A program made the translations under genes and the position numbers. The notes below the pieces were generated by a model, which saw only the letters and a list, made by a program, of their open reading frames with translations, was not told the origin of the DNA and ran no database searches. Shown piece after piece: positions 8,304 to 17,112 of a DNA stretch of 33,541 bases. The stretch is from Roseibium aggregatum. GTDB taxonomy: Bacteria > Pseudomonadota > Alphaproteobacteria > Rhizobiales > Stappiaceae. The stretch covers positions 1 to 33,541 of the forward strand of contig NZ_JABFCZ010000037.1 in assembly GCF_014692675.1 (NCBI RefSeq), written 5' to 3'. How positions within the stretch are numbered: the first letter of the stretch is position 1; every line of letters begins with the position of its first letter.

Positions 8304-9050
8304 TCAGCCTCCCAGATACGCGTCAATCACCTGTTGGTTGTTACGGATTTCGTCGGGCGTACCCTCGGCAATGATGGCGCCTTCGGCCAGCACGACGATC
8401 CGCGAACAGAGTGACATCACGAACTCCATGTTGTGCTCGATGACAACGAAAGTGGTGTCATGCGATTCGTTGTAGGTTTTCAGCCGTTCCTTCAGATTTC
8501 CGAGCATGGTCAGGTTGACCCCGCCAGCCGGCTCATCAAGGAGCACCAGGGAAGGGCCGGCCATGAAGGCCATCGCCGCGTCGACCAGCTTCTGCTGGCC
8601 GTAGGAGAGCGATCCCGCCAGTTCGTCCCGCAGATGGGAAAGTCGAAAAAACGCGATCATCTGCTCGGCTTCTGCGGTGAGACCCGCATCCGAGGGTCCG
8701 AACAATCGTGACAGCATCGTGCCGTGATGCTCCTGGCCGGCCAGGATGATATTGTCGATGACAGACATCTGCGGAAAGACCGACAATTGCTGGAAGGTCC
8801 GTCCGACACCTAGCTTGTTAAGGTCGCATGCCCGCATGCCCGCGACATTGCGGCCGTTCACGTGCACCTCTCCCGAGCTGGGCTTGAGCTGTCCGAGCAC
8901 ACAGTTGAACAGCGTCGACTTGCCGGATCCGTTCGGTCCGATGAGGCCCAGAACCTCACCGCGTTTCACGTCGAAACTGACCTCTCTGACGGCCTGAATG
9001 CCACCAAAGTTCTTTGACACGTTTCGAACACTCAGAATCGTCTCGCTCAT
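8304..9050 (-). CDS. livG: Branched-chain amino acid-type ABC transporter ATP-binding protein LivG
   Basis: A 248-residue ATPase. Walker A is GPNGSGKST at about 36-44; the signature is LSYGQQKLVDAA and Walker B LVLLDEPAGGVN, both in the form typical of LivG rather than LivF. The C-terminus FVVIEHNMEFVMSLC and VIDAYLGG are family hallmarks. Its ATG overlaps the livM stop by the ATGA arrangement, so translation is probably coupled. It forms the ATPase heterodimer with LivF at the inner membrane. Confidence 0.95.
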   Translation of the reverse strand: MSETILSVRNVSKNFGGIQAVREVSFDVKRGEVLGLIGPNGSGKSTLFNCVLGQLKPSSGEVHVNGRNVAGMRACDLNKLGVGRTFQQLSVFPQMSVIDNIILAGQEHHGTMLSRLFGPSDAGLTAEAEQMIAFFRLSHLRDELAGSLSYGQQKLVDAAMAFMAGPSLVLLDEPAGGVNLTMLGNLKERLKTYNESHDTTFVVIEHNMEFVMSLCSRIVVLAEGAIIAEGTPDEIRNNQQVIDAYLGG

Positions 9051-10021
9051 AGCTGCGCCCCCTGGACCATGTCCTTCCGGACTTCCCTTTGCGGCCGGAA
9101 ACGGGTGATGACCTTACCCCCGAGGCCCATGAGGCCGGTGGGCGAATAGACCATCAGGACAATGACGAGCAGCGCGTAGATGATGAGATAATATCCCTCG
9201 GTGAAACGAAGCACTTCCGGCATCAGAATGACGATTGCCGCGCCCAGAATCGGCCCGAAGAAGAAGCCCGCCCCCCCGACTACGACCATCAGCAACAGTT
9301 TCAGCGAGTGAACGAGGGCAAAGGAACCCGGTTCGATGAACTGGACCAGCGGTGTCATGAGAGCGCCGGCCAGGCCGCCGAATGCGGACCCGATTGCAAA
9401 AGCCAGCAATGTCATGCGGCGCGTGTCGACACCAACGCTGTTTGCCCGGATCGGGTTTTCGCGCAGCGCCTTGAAGGCGCGCCCCCAAGGGGAATGCACG
9501 ATCCACCAGAAGGCCGCTGCGGAGATCAAAAAGCAGACGAGCGTGAAATAGTAGAATGGCAACTGTTTCATGGTGCTGAACACCCAGAAATCCGGCCGGG
9601 GCATGCCGACAAGGCCGAATGATCCTCCTGTCAGCCATTCCTCATTGCGGAAAGCGAGAAAGACCAGCGTATTGAAGGCGAGTGTCACGAACGCGAGGAA
9701 GTGATGCTGTACGCGCAACGCCGGATAGCCGAGGACGAGACCGACGAAGAAGGTCGCAGCCACGGCACAGGGCATGGCGAGGATCCAGTGGATTCCGTTC
9801 AGCGTCATCAAGGCGGTGATATAAGCGCCGATGCCCATGAAGGATGCCTGCGCCAGCGAAACCTGACCGGCATAGCCGAGCGTCAGGTTCAGGCCCATCG
9901 CGGCGATCGAGAAGAGAAGCCACGAGCACAGCACATAGGTGATGTAGTTACCCTGACCAAGCGGTGCGATGATCAGCAACCCCACGGCCACGATAGCGAA
10001 AATGATGTTCTTCGGTGTCAT
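9047..10021 (-). CDS. livM: Branched-chain amino acid-type ABC transporter permease LivM
   Basis: A 324-residue integral membrane protein with about eight to ten hydrophobic segments. The motif NLTLGYAGQVSLAQASFMGIGAY near residues 43-65 is the conserved LivM opening, and the EAA-like ALRENPIRANSVGVDTRRMTL loop is present near 182-202. Its start overlaps the livH stop (ATGA) and its stop overlaps the livG start, so the three are translationally linked. It pairs with LivH to form the translocation channel. Confidence 0.94.
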   Translation of the reverse strand: MTPKNIIFAIVAVGLLIIAPLGQGNYITYVLCSWLLFSIAAMGLNLTLGYAGQVSLAQASFMGIGAYITALMTLNGIHWILAMPCAVAATFFVGLVLGYPALRVQHHFLAFVTLAFNTLVFLAFRNEEWLTGGSFGLVGMPRPDFWVFSTMKQLPFYYFTLVCFLISAAAFWWIVHSPWGRAFKALRENPIRANSVGVDTRRMTLLAFAIGSAFGGLAGALMTPLVQFIEPGSFALVHSLKLLLMVVVGGAGFFFGPILGAAIVILMPEVLRFTEGYYLIIYALLVIVLMVYSPTGLMGLGGKVITRFRPQREVRKDMVQGAQL

Positions 10022-10896
10022 ACCGTGCGTCCTTCAGCCGTACCCAGCAAGCCCTGAGGGCGCACCAGAATGATGACGATCAACAGAATAAGCGGAACGG
10101 CCTGTCTGTATTCCGCGGAGAAATAGATGGCGGACAGATTGTCGACCACGCCGATCACCAGGCCGCCGACAAGGGCGCCGCGTATCTGGTTGAAACCGCC
10201 AACAATCGCCGCCGTGAATGCGACGACACCGAGAACCTCTCCATTGGAGAACTTCGCGAGATAGACGGGCGTAATCAGCACCGAGGCAATTGCGGCCAGC
10301 GCGCCGTTGATCAGGAAAGTGTAGAGCACCATTCGCTTGACATCGACGCCAAGGATCTGGGCGACATCCGGGTTCTGCGCCGTGGCCTGCATGCAACGAC
10401 CGGTACGGGTGCGCTGCAGGAACAGCTGCAAGGCAATGATCGTGCCCATCGCGATGATGAAATTCGCGATGTCCGGAATAGAGATGGATGCACCTGCAAC
10501 CACGAAGACCTCTTGCGGGAACAGGCTCGGGAACGGTTGCCCGAGCGGAGAGTAGAATTCCTTGACCGCTTCCTTCAGCAGGAGACCGAGCGCAATGGTC
10601 GCAATGACCAATGGCAGCGTTCCGTGCGAGATCATCGGTTCGACAATCAGCCTTTTGAAAATCGCGCCAAGCAGCAGAACTGACAGGGCGATTGCCGCCA
10701 ATATTGCCAGCCACAGGGGAAAACCTGCGAAACTCATCAGGGCAAGGACGAAAAACGCCGGCAGCATGACGAACTCGCCCTGGGCGAAATTGATGGTCTG
10801 CGACGCTTGCCACAACAAAGTGAAACCGACCGCGGCCAAGGCATAAATCGACCCGGCCGACAGGCCGGAAATCATGATCTGGATGAATTCGGGCAT
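10018..10896 (-). CDS. livH: Branched-chain amino acid-type ABC transporter permease LivH
   Basis: A 292-residue membrane protein. The N-terminus ISGLSAGSIYALAAVGFTLL is the family signature and NFAQGEFVMLPAF follows. The loop RCMQATAQNPDVAQILGVDVKRM is the ATPase-contact segment. It is separated from the binding-protein gene by 70 bases containing a long hairpin, a common way to make less permease than binding protein. Forms the channel with LivM. Confidence 0.94.
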   Translation of the reverse strand: MPEFIQIMISGLSAGSIYALAAVGFTLLWQASQTINFAQGEFVMLPAFFVLALMSFAGFPLWLAILAAIALSVLLLGAIFKRLIVEPMISHGTLPLVIATIALGLLLKEAVKEFYSPLGQPFPSLFPQEVFVVAGASISIPDIANFIIAMGTIIALQLFLQRTRTGRCMQATAQNPDVAQILGVDVKRMVLYTFLINGALAAIASVLITPVYLAKFSNGEVLGVVAFTAAIVGGFNQIRGALVGGLVIGVVDNLSAIYFSAEYRQAVPLILLIVIILVRPQGLLGTAEGRTV

Positions 10897-10924
10897 AGGC
10901 CTTTAACCTCGTTTGGGCGACACA

Positions 10925-10958
10925 CGCAGACGGCGGCGGAACCACGCCGCCGTCTGCG
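10925..10958 (-). promoter_or_regulatory. 14-bp perfect hairpin between binding-protein gene and livH
   Basis: CGCAGACGGCGGCG at 10925-10938 pairs perfectly with CGCCGCCGTCTGCG at 10945-10958 around a six-base loop. On the transcript it begins eight bases after the binding-protein stop. No U-run follows, so it is more likely an RNA-stabilising or partial attenuation hairpin than a full terminator. It would raise binding-protein mRNA relative to the permease part. Confidence 0.65.
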
Positions 10959-10966
10959 GGTCGGCT

Positions 10967-12100
10967 TCAATTTGCTGGAAGTGTCGCGGTAATCTTTTGC
11001 GTCCCCTCGACGACTTTTACGAGGAAGCTTGCGCGGCTCATCTCGCCCGTATTATCCCAGCAAGCATCCATCAAAATGCCCGGATGGGATGCGGCGTCGA
11101 GGCAGAGGCCGTGCAACGTATCGGCGAATTTCTGGCGGTCGAACTCGCCAATCATCTCGGTCACGTATTTGACCATATAGACGCCGATATAGCCCTTGAT
11201 CGCATTATGATCCGCGCCGTAGCCGTATTTCTTTTTGAAGTCGGCAGCCATTTTCTGGATCGTGGGAATAGGCGCCTCCGTTGTCAGGCCGACGTGGCCA
11301 AGGGCACCATTCGCGGCTTTGCCGGCAAGATCGATCACTTTCTGAGAAGCCAGAACTGTGTCTCCTGCCGTTGGTAACTTCAGGTTCTGTTTGTCGGCCT
11401 CGATCAGGAAACGGGCACTTTCTTCCTCGGTCAGATAAACGAAAACCGCATCCGCGTCGGAAGATTTGATCTTGGCCACGTCTGCCGCGAAGTCGACCTG
11501 CGCCTGCTCGGTCGGGATATCGACGGTAATGTTGATGCCCAGTTCCTTGGCGACACTCGCGAACGCGTCATGTCCGCCTTTTCCGTATTCGGTATTGGCC
11601 CAGACCACCGCGACGTTTTCCGCGCCCACGACGTTCTTGAGATAGGCTGCCAGCTTGGGAAGACCTTTCTGGGCCCCAAAAGCGGTCCGGAAAATATAGG
11701 GGTTGTTCTTGGCGGTGATCGTCGGACTTTCGGAACCGGTGATCTGTGGCATTCCGTTCTGCATCGCCACCAGCATATTCACCACGGTCGAGGACGAATA
11801 GACAGTGCCCAGGAGGACGTAAGTGCCTTCGTCGATTGCCTTCTGCACCATTGCGCGGCTGTTCTGCGGATCGGTCTGGCTGTCATAGGCAACCAGGTCG
11901 ATCTGCTTGCCAAGGATCCCCCCATCGGCATTGATTTCCTCCACGGCCATCTTGACACCGTCGTGCCAGACCGCGCCCGCGGCCGCACCCGCGCCGGACA
12001 ATTCCGCCACGTCTGCGAGTTTCACTGTATCGGCGGCATGGGCTGCCCCCGCGCTCAACGACACCGCAAGAGCGGCGGTCATGAATAAATTCTTCAGCAT
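10967..12100 (-). CDS. Periplasmic substrate-binding protein of a branched-chain amino acid-type ABC importer
   Basis: A 377-residue type I periplasmic binding protein. Residues 1-22 form a Sec signal peptide (positive start, hydrophobic core ALAVSLSAGA, cleavage after AHA). The mature protein has the LivJ/LivK-like opening DTVKLADVAELSGAGAAAG, the segment GGILGKQIDLVAYDSQTDP and NPYIFRTAFG. The ATG follows GGGAGGAAACATC. It binds the compound in the periplasm and delivers it to LivHM. The AroE-like gene is 33 bases upstream and probably in the same operon, which links import to a dehydrogenase. The ligand cannot be named from sequence. Confidence 0.92.
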   Translation of the reverse strand: MLKNLFMTAALAVSLSAGAAHAADTVKLADVAELSGAGAAAGAVWHDGVKMAVEEINADGGILGKQIDLVAYDSQTDPQNSRAMVQKAIDEGTYVLLGTVYSSSTVVNMLVAMQNGMPQITGSESPTITAKNNPYIFRTAFGAQKGLPKLAAYLKNVVGAENVAVVWANTEYGKGGHDAFASVAKELGINITVDIPTEQAQVDFAADVAKIKSSDADAVFVYLTEEESARFLIEADKQNLKLPTAGDTVLASQKVIDLAGKAANGALGHVGLTTEAPIPTIQKMAADFKKKYGYGADHNAIKGYIGVYMVKYVTEMIGEFDRQKFADTLHGLCLDAASHPGILMDACWDNTGEMSRASFLVKVVEGTQKITATLPAN

Positions 12101-12133
12101 GATGTTTCCTCCCTGGATTGATAGCTGACGAAG

Positions 12134-12940
12134 TTATTTGGCGACGTCTGCGGCCAGCAGAATGTCGACCAGGATTTCGGCCTGGGCATTGAACATGCCG
12201 AGACCGGGCATCGTGTTGCAGCCCCGCTCGCGCGCCTCCTGCAACAAGGGCGTCACTTCCGGTTTCGTGATCGCATCGGCGACGAATTGCCCGGAAACCA
12301 GCTTGCCGGCCTCGACCGGCAGCGGATCCCCCTCCCGCATTCCAACCGGTGTCGCATTGCCGATGAAGTCAAAGCCGGTCGGATCCGCGTTTCCTGCGCC
12401 CACCTTGCCGGGGAATGCCTCCGACAGTCTGGCGATAACGGCATCGCGGCGCTCGATATTGGCGTCGTGTATCGATAGCCAATTCGCTTCTCGATTCAGA
12501 ATTTCGTAAGCGATCGCCGATCCGGCACCGCCAACTCCGACCAGGAGCGCACGCTTGCCGGCGATATCGAAGCCGCAGGCCCTGACGCCGTCCATGTATC
12601 CCCGGCCATCAGTATTGTCGCCGGCCCAACTGCCATCGTCACGCCGGCGCATCACGTTGACCGACCCGGCAAACCGCGCGGAATCGGACAGGCGATCGCA
12701 AAATTCCAGCGCTGCCGGCTTGTGGGGAACCGTAACAATGATGCCCTCGACATTGTGCAGCCGGCGGGCACAGGTCATGAAATCCGCCAGTCCGTCGGCG
12801 GAAACATGGATCGGGACGACAAGACCGTTGAAGCCCCGATTGGCCATGATCCGGCTCAGCAGAGCCGGCGACTTAACCTGAGCTATCGGATCACCCACGA
12901 TCGGGAAGATGCGGGTTTCCCCGTCAATTCGCATTTCCAT
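12134..12940 (-). CDS. Shikimate/quinate dehydrogenase-like oxidoreductase (AroE family)
   Basis: A 268-residue protein with the AroE fold. Residues 16-25 read GDPIAQVKSP, where AroE usually has two serines that bind the substrate carboxylate; here the first is Val22 and only Ser24 remains. Catalytic Lys74 (in VPHK) and Asp111 (in NTDG) are kept, as is Asn95. The cofactor motif VGVGGAGSA is at about 134-142 and the end has the conserved GLGMFNAQAEIL. The ATG has AGGAGG five bases upstream. It lies directly before the importer genes rather than with aromatic biosynthesis genes, so a catabolic role is likely. The serine change suggests a substrate other than plain shikimate; this is inference. 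Confidence 0.88.
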   Translation of the reverse strand: MEMRIDGETRIFPIVGDPIAQVKSPALLSRIMANRGFNGLVVPIHVSADGLADFMTCARRLHNVEGIIVTVPHKPAALEFCDRLSDSARFAGSVNVMRRRDDGSWAGDNTDGRGYMDGVRACGFDIAGKRALLVGVGGAGSAIAYEILNREANWLSIHDANIERRDAVIARLSEAFPGKVGAGNADPTGFDFIGNATPVGMREGDPLPVEAGKLVSGQFVADAITKPEVTPLLQEARERGCNTMPGLGMFNAQAEILVDILLAADVAK

Positions 12941-13142
12941 GACGCCTCCTCCGCGTCAACGGAATTATTGTTACGACAGCACGTCCGGGTTGCCTTGCAA
13001 GACCTTGTTCCTCGCCGTGCTCGTTTCCGTTGACATTAATCTTTGAAAACCCTGCGACAAAATGGACGCATGGGTTCATTGATTGTACAAATCGCTAAAA
13101 CTTCCGCGCATCCGACATGCGCCCGGACGATGCCAACCTGCG
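12941..13142. promoter_or_regulatory. Probable promoter/operator region upstream of the AroE-like/importer operon
   Basis: A 202-base gap between the epimerase end and the AroE-like start. GTCAACGGAA at 12955-12964 and TTCCGTTGAC at 13025-13034 are a perfect 10-bp inverted pair with 60 bases between, a spacing that would suit a looping or two-site regulator. The perfect palindrome TTGTACAA is at 13083-13090. No gene was seen. The regulator could be the IclR or AraC protein of the cluster, but no shared site proves it. Confidence 0.5.
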
Positions 13143-14084
13143 TCATCTTGCTTCCACCCTGTTTGCTGCCCTTGTGAAAGAGATCCCGTCTCGCGCCTCG
13201 TCCCAGTGCGCGAGCGTGGCGGCGATACCGTCAGAGATCCGCGTGACAGGCTGGGCCGCGAACCAGTCTGACGTCTCTCCACCGCCCAGAAATTCAGGTA
13301 ATCTCAGCGGTGGACCGGATATCTCCGTCTTCGAAGACGGCCGCTGCCGTTTCAGTTCGTCGGCAAAGTCAGAGACTGTCGCATAGTCGCCGCCGAGATC
13401 GTAAACGTGGGCGCCCTCGGCCTCCTGCGTCAATGCGGAAACCATTGCCCTGGCGACATCACGGACATGGACAAATCCAACACGGCCCGAAAAGCGGATG
13501 TGAGCCTTTTCCCCTTGGGAAGCGGCACGAAGCGCGATGCTGGGGCCTGCGGCAATCCCCGCGCTTTCACCGGGACCGTAGACGATATAGGGACGGAACC
13601 CGGTGCTGCGGATACCATCGTCTATCCATGCGGTCCGGGCGACACCTTCCACCGCGAGTTTCAATGTGCCGTAGAGCGTCATCGGTTTCGGATGTCCGGG
13701 GTCGTCAGGGCCGTAAACCCCTGCCGTACTCGTGTATACGACGGTTTCCACCCGCTCTCCAACGGCGGCGGCAAACACATTCTGGCTGCCGATCAGGTTG
13801 ATCTGCGTGGCCAGAACCGGCTTCAGGGAGCAATCCACCGTCATCAGTCCCGCAAGATGGATGACGGCATCGCAGCCCCTAACGGCGTTTCCCACGGCAT
13901 CGGCATCACGGATATCACCCTCGATGACTTCGGCGGCTCCGGACAGGCCGGTTTCGACGAAATCCAGATTGCCGGTGTTCGGCTTCAGATCGAAAAGCCG
14001 GATCTGAGCTCCGACAGCAGCCAGTTCCCGCGTGATCCACGCGCCCAGAAAACCCGTGCCGCCGGTGACCAGGACCCGGTTCAT
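13143..14084 (-). CDS. NAD-dependent epimerase/dehydratase (extended SDR)
   Basis: A 313-residue extended SDR. TGGTGFLG is at 7-14, DIRDADAV and HLAG follow, with a Ser/Thr at STAGVYG and Tyr-x3-Lys in LYGTLKLAVE as the active site. The start at 14084 is used because its ATG overlaps the stop of flavoprotein B (ATGA), with GAGG upstream; an in-frame start 18 bases earlier would lie within the flavoprotein gene. Members oxidise, epimerise or dehydrate sugars and also act on ring hydroxyls and steroids (3-beta-HSD-like), so the reaction is not fixed. Co-translation with flavoprotein B suggests they handle the same compound. Confidence 0.88.
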   Translation of the reverse strand: MNRVLVTGGTGFLGAWITRELAAVGAQIRLFDLKPNTGNLDFVETGLSGAAEVIEGDIRDADAVGNAVRGCDAVIHLAGLMTVDCSLKPVLATQINLIGSQNVFAAAVGERVETVVYTSTAGVYGPDDPGHPKPMTLYGTLKLAVEGVARTAWIDDGIRSTGFRPYIVYGPGESAGIAAGPSIALRAASQGEKAHIRFSGRVGFVHVRDVARAMVSALTQEAEGAHVYDLGGDYATVSDFADELKRQRPSSKTEISGPPLRLPEFLGGGETSDWFAAQPVTRISDGIAATLAHWDEARDGISFTRAANRVEAR

Positions 14085-15805
14085 GCGGCCTCGCTTCCGC
14101 ACGCCGTGGCGGCGGCGATGTAGCCGAACACGATACCGGGACCGATCGTGATGCCCGGACCGGGATAGACGCCCCCCATGATCGAATTCATGTCGGCGCC
14201 GCAGGCATAAAGTCCTTCAATCACCGATCCGTCGCGCCGCAGCAAACGGGCGTGATCATCGGTGACGAGCCCTGTTGCGGAGCCGATGTCGCCAGGCCAC
14301 AGTCGCAGGGCATAGAACGGAGCCTTGGAAAGTCTGCCGAGCGTCGGGTTGGGACCGTGACCGGGATCGCCATTGGCTTGTTCATATACGGTCGTACCGC
14401 GCGAGAAGTCCTCATCGATGCCCGTCTCGGCAAAACTGTTCATTCGCCCGACGGTCTCTTCCAGCCCGACCGGATCGACACCCAGCGCGGCTGCCAGATC
14501 TGCCAGGGTCTCGCCCCTGGTCAGATACCCGTCGTCAAGGAAGGGCTTCAGGTTCCCGATGCCCGGACGGATCATCCCCATGCCATATTTGTGCAGAGCG
14601 TCCGCATCGCAGATCAGGAATGTCGGGATCGTCGCGCCGTCCTGGTTGCTCGCATACATCGCGCTGACGAATTCATGGTAGGACCGGCTCTCGTTGACGA
14701 AGCGCTTTCCGTCGCGGCCCACGGAAATGATGCCGGGCTTGCTGCGGTCGAGCACGAAATGCGGAAAGGCTGCCTGCGACCCGTCCGCCCGTTTACGGAT
14801 GGATACAGGTGCCCAGTAACACGGTTGCGCCGAGGTGTCGCTGTAATGCGCGCCCATTTCCATGACGAGATCATGCAGCGCGCCGGTATGGCCGGGTGCG
14901 GCGGGGCTGACCTCCGGCAACGGATGCGGCAACATTTCAGCGCGCCGTTTCGGGTGCCGGGCAAAACCGCCGCTTGCAAGTACGACGCCCCTGCGGGCCA
15001 GGATTCGTCGCCCGGTGCTCCCCTGTTTCAGGAAGAGGTCAAATGAAGCGCCACCGCGATGTGTGATGCCGGTCGTTTCCGTCCCGGTGACGATGGTTAC
15101 ACCCAGCTTGCGCGCCGCAAGCAGCATCCTGCCAATGAGGGCATTGCCCATAACAAGGCGCGTACTGCGGCCGAAACGCATTTTCTGAAGGTAATAGCTG
15201 CCGATAAGACGCACAGAATAGGCGAATGAACGCAGCGACTTCGTCATCTTCAGCAAATGCGGGATGTCGTCGCGATCGATCATCAGCCCGCCGAGGATGG
15301 TGAATTCCGGAATCGGCGGGCGGACCAGTTTCAGATCCTCTCCCAGCATGCTCGCATCGAATGGAAGCGGCTCCAGTGCACGCCCGAAAGCGGTGGAGCC
15401 CTCCAGTTCGTACAGATAGTCGGGATGAAACGGGCGCCCCCGGAACTGAACGTCCGTGGCATCTTCAAGCCGGTGGATCGCCTCAGGCCCCTTCGCCAGA
15501 AAGGCCTGGCGCAAAGTGCGCGGCGCATGATTGCCGACGGCGCGGTCCAGGAAGGCAAGCGCGTTTTCCTGGCTGTCTTCGGCGCCCAGGGTTTTGGAAT
15601 GGCGGGTGTTGGGAACCCAGGTTGTCGCCGCTGAAAAAGCTGATGTGCCGCCAAGATATTCCGTTCGCTCGACCAGAAGCACCCTGCAGCCTTCAAGGGC
15701 AGCAAAGACCGCTGCCGCCATGCCGGCAGCGCCGGCACCGAGAACCGCGACGTCGAACTCATCGTCTTCGCTCAAAACCGCCAAATTCGCACGGTCGACA
15801 CCCAT
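14081..15805 (-). CDS. FAD-dependent ketosteroid-dehydrogenase/fumarate-reductase-like flavoprotein B
   Basis: A 574-residue flavoprotein. The FAD motif GAGAAG is at 23-28, followed by LVERTEYLGGTSAFSAA. Tyr376 lies in NESRSYHEF and Tyr547 in VYPGPG, matching by motif the hydrogen-abstracting and ketone-binding positions of KstD-type enzymes. The start at 15805 follows GGGAG with five-base spacing; the upstream in-frame start adds 18 basic residues of unlikely coding. It heads a minus-strand unit, overlapping the epimerase by ATGA, and is divergent from the Gfo/Idh/MocA gene. The paralogue differs from A and C in its N-terminal extension and sequence, consistent with a different step or substrate position. 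Confidence 0.88.
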   Translation of the reverse strand: MGVDRANLAVLSEDDEFDVAVLGAGAAGMAAAVFAALEGCRVLLVERTEYLGGTSAFSAATTWVPNTRHSKTLGAEDSQENALAFLDRAVGNHAPRTLRQAFLAKGPEAIHRLEDATDVQFRGRPFHPDYLYELEGSTAFGRALEPLPFDASMLGEDLKLVRPPIPEFTILGGLMIDRDDIPHLLKMTKSLRSFAYSVRLIGSYYLQKMRFGRSTRLVMGNALIGRMLLAARKLGVTIVTGTETTGITHRGGASFDLFLKQGSTGRRILARRGVVLASGGFARHPKRRAEMLPHPLPEVSPAAPGHTGALHDLVMEMGAHYSDTSAQPCYWAPVSIRKRADGSQAAFPHFVLDRSKPGIISVGRDGKRFVNESRSYHEFVSAMYASNQDGATIPTFLICDADALHKYGMGMIRPGIGNLKPFLDDGYLTRGETLADLAAALGVDPVGLEETVGRMNSFAETGIDEDFSRGTTVYEQANGDPGHGPNPTLGRLSKAPFYALRLWPGDIGSATGLVTDDHARLLRRDGSVIEGLYACGADMNSIMGGVYPGPGITIGPGIVFGYIAAATACGSEAA

Positions 15806-16029
15806 CCTTCTCCCTTTCCTCCCCTTGCCGAACCGCGGTCCGGCGACGCCTGAATCCAATGTCTTTTTTCCGCCGCCCGCAGCCGGCTTTCGACATTCAT
15901 ATCATTTTTAGAAAGAGTTTCAAGTTTAGAATCTTCTTTCATTTTTGAGTTACGGCTGTTAACGTGCCTGAAAACAGCCCAACGAATGCCGGCCACACCG
16001 GACATGCAACGAGGTATGAGGGAGTGAAT
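15806..16029. promoter_or_regulatory. Divergent promoter region with candidate IclR operator
   Basis: About 224 bases between flavoprotein B and the Gfo/Idh/MocA gene, AT-rich at 15890-15960. TAGAAAGAGTTTCAA at 15909-15923 contains GAAA and TTTC arms around three bases, the form described for IclR-family operators. The IclR gene is in the plus-strand unit that starts here, so this may be its own control site for both directions. The site is inferred by pattern only. Confidence 0.45.
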
Positions 16030-17112
16030 TTGAAGCGCATAGCGGTCATCGGGGCCGGAGTAATCGGTCGGACGCATATCGATGCGATCAGGCGAACCGC
16101 AGGGTTTTCGCTTGCCGGGATTATCGAACCCGGCCCCTCCGGCGCCAGTCTTTCGGGAACACTGGATTGCCCGCTCTATCCGGACCTGCAGGCGCTGATT
16201 GCGGACTCGCCAGACGGAGCGATTGTCGCAACCCCGAACGCGCTGCATGTGCCGATCGGCACTGCTCTCTTGCGCGCCGGGATCCCTGCCCTGATCGAAA
16301 AACCGGTCGCGGAGAGCGCGGATGCCGGCCATGATCTTGTCGCGGTTTCCGCCGAGACCGGCGTTCCGGGCCTTGTCGGCCATCACCGGCGCTACAATCC
16401 GATCATTCGTAGCGCGAAGTCCCGGATCGTGGACGGATCCTTCGGCCAATTGGTCATGGGCGTGCTGTCCTATTCGCTTTTCAAGCCCGACAGTTATTTC
16501 GATCTCGCATGGCGACGTGAACCCGGAAACGGTGGCCCTCTGCTCATCAACCTGATCCACGAGGTCGATTTGCTGCGGCACTTCTTCGGGCCGATCCGCT
16601 CGGTCACGGCGATTTCCTCCAACGCCCGGCGCGGCCTCGATGTCGAGGATACGGCGGCAGCCATCTTTCGTTTCAGCAATGGCGGGCTCGTCACCGCGGC
16701 CGTGTCCGATGCCGCCGTCGGACCGTGGGCCTGGGATCTGACTGCCGGGGAAAACCTGGAGCGCTTTCCGGCCCATGATGCCATCTCGCACATGTTCTGC
16801 GGCTCCGAAGGCGCATTCAGCCTGCCGGATCTTTCGTGGTGGGAACATGACGGCCCGAAGGACTGGACCCATCAGATGGAACACAGCCTCCTCGGCAGGG
16901 ATGACCAGGATTCCTACGACGCGCAGTTGCGCCATTTCGGTGCGGTGATCGAGGGCCGCGAAGCGCCGGAAGTCACACTTCTCGACGGGCTTGAAAATCT
17001 GCGTGTGATCGAAGCCCTCGGTCAGGCTGCACGGGAAAACCGCACCATCCAGATTGACGCCTCACCACCGATCGGAACATCTGGTCCCGATCAGGAAAGA
17101 GGAGCAATCTGA
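16030..17112 (+). CDS. Gfo/Idh/MocA-family NAD(P)-dependent oxidoreductase
   Basis: A 360-residue two-domain protein. GAGVIG at 8-13 is the Rossmann cofactor motif, LIEKPVAES carries the family Glu-Lys-Pro, and NLIHEVDLLRHFFG supplies the His/Asp pair of the active site. The start is most likely TTG 16030, with GGGAG five bases upstream and the cofactor motif placed as in the family; GTG 16024 overlaps the Shine-Dalgarno and GTG 15964 would add an unlikely leader. Members oxidise or reduce sugars, inositols and other polyols, or cleave such rings' substituents. Its TGA overlaps the iclR ATG (TGATG), so the two are coupled. Confidence 0.85.
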   Translation: MKRIAVIGAGVIGRTHIDAIRRTAGFSLAGIIEPGPSGASLSGTLDCPLYPDLQALIADSPDGAIVATPNALHVPIGTALLRAGIPALIEKPVAESADAGHDLVAVSAETGVPGLVGHHRRYNPIIRSAKSRIVDGSFGQLVMGVLSYSLFKPDSYFDLAWRREPGNGGPLLINLIHEVDLLRHFFGPIRSVTAISSNARRGLDVEDTAAAIFRFSNGGLVTAAVSDAAVGPWAWDLTAGENLERFPAHDAISHMFCGSEGAFSLPDLSWWEHDGPKDWTHQMEHSLLGRDDQDSYDAQLRHFGAVIEGREAPEVTLLDGLENLRVIEALGQAARENRTIQIDASPPIGTSGPDQERGAI

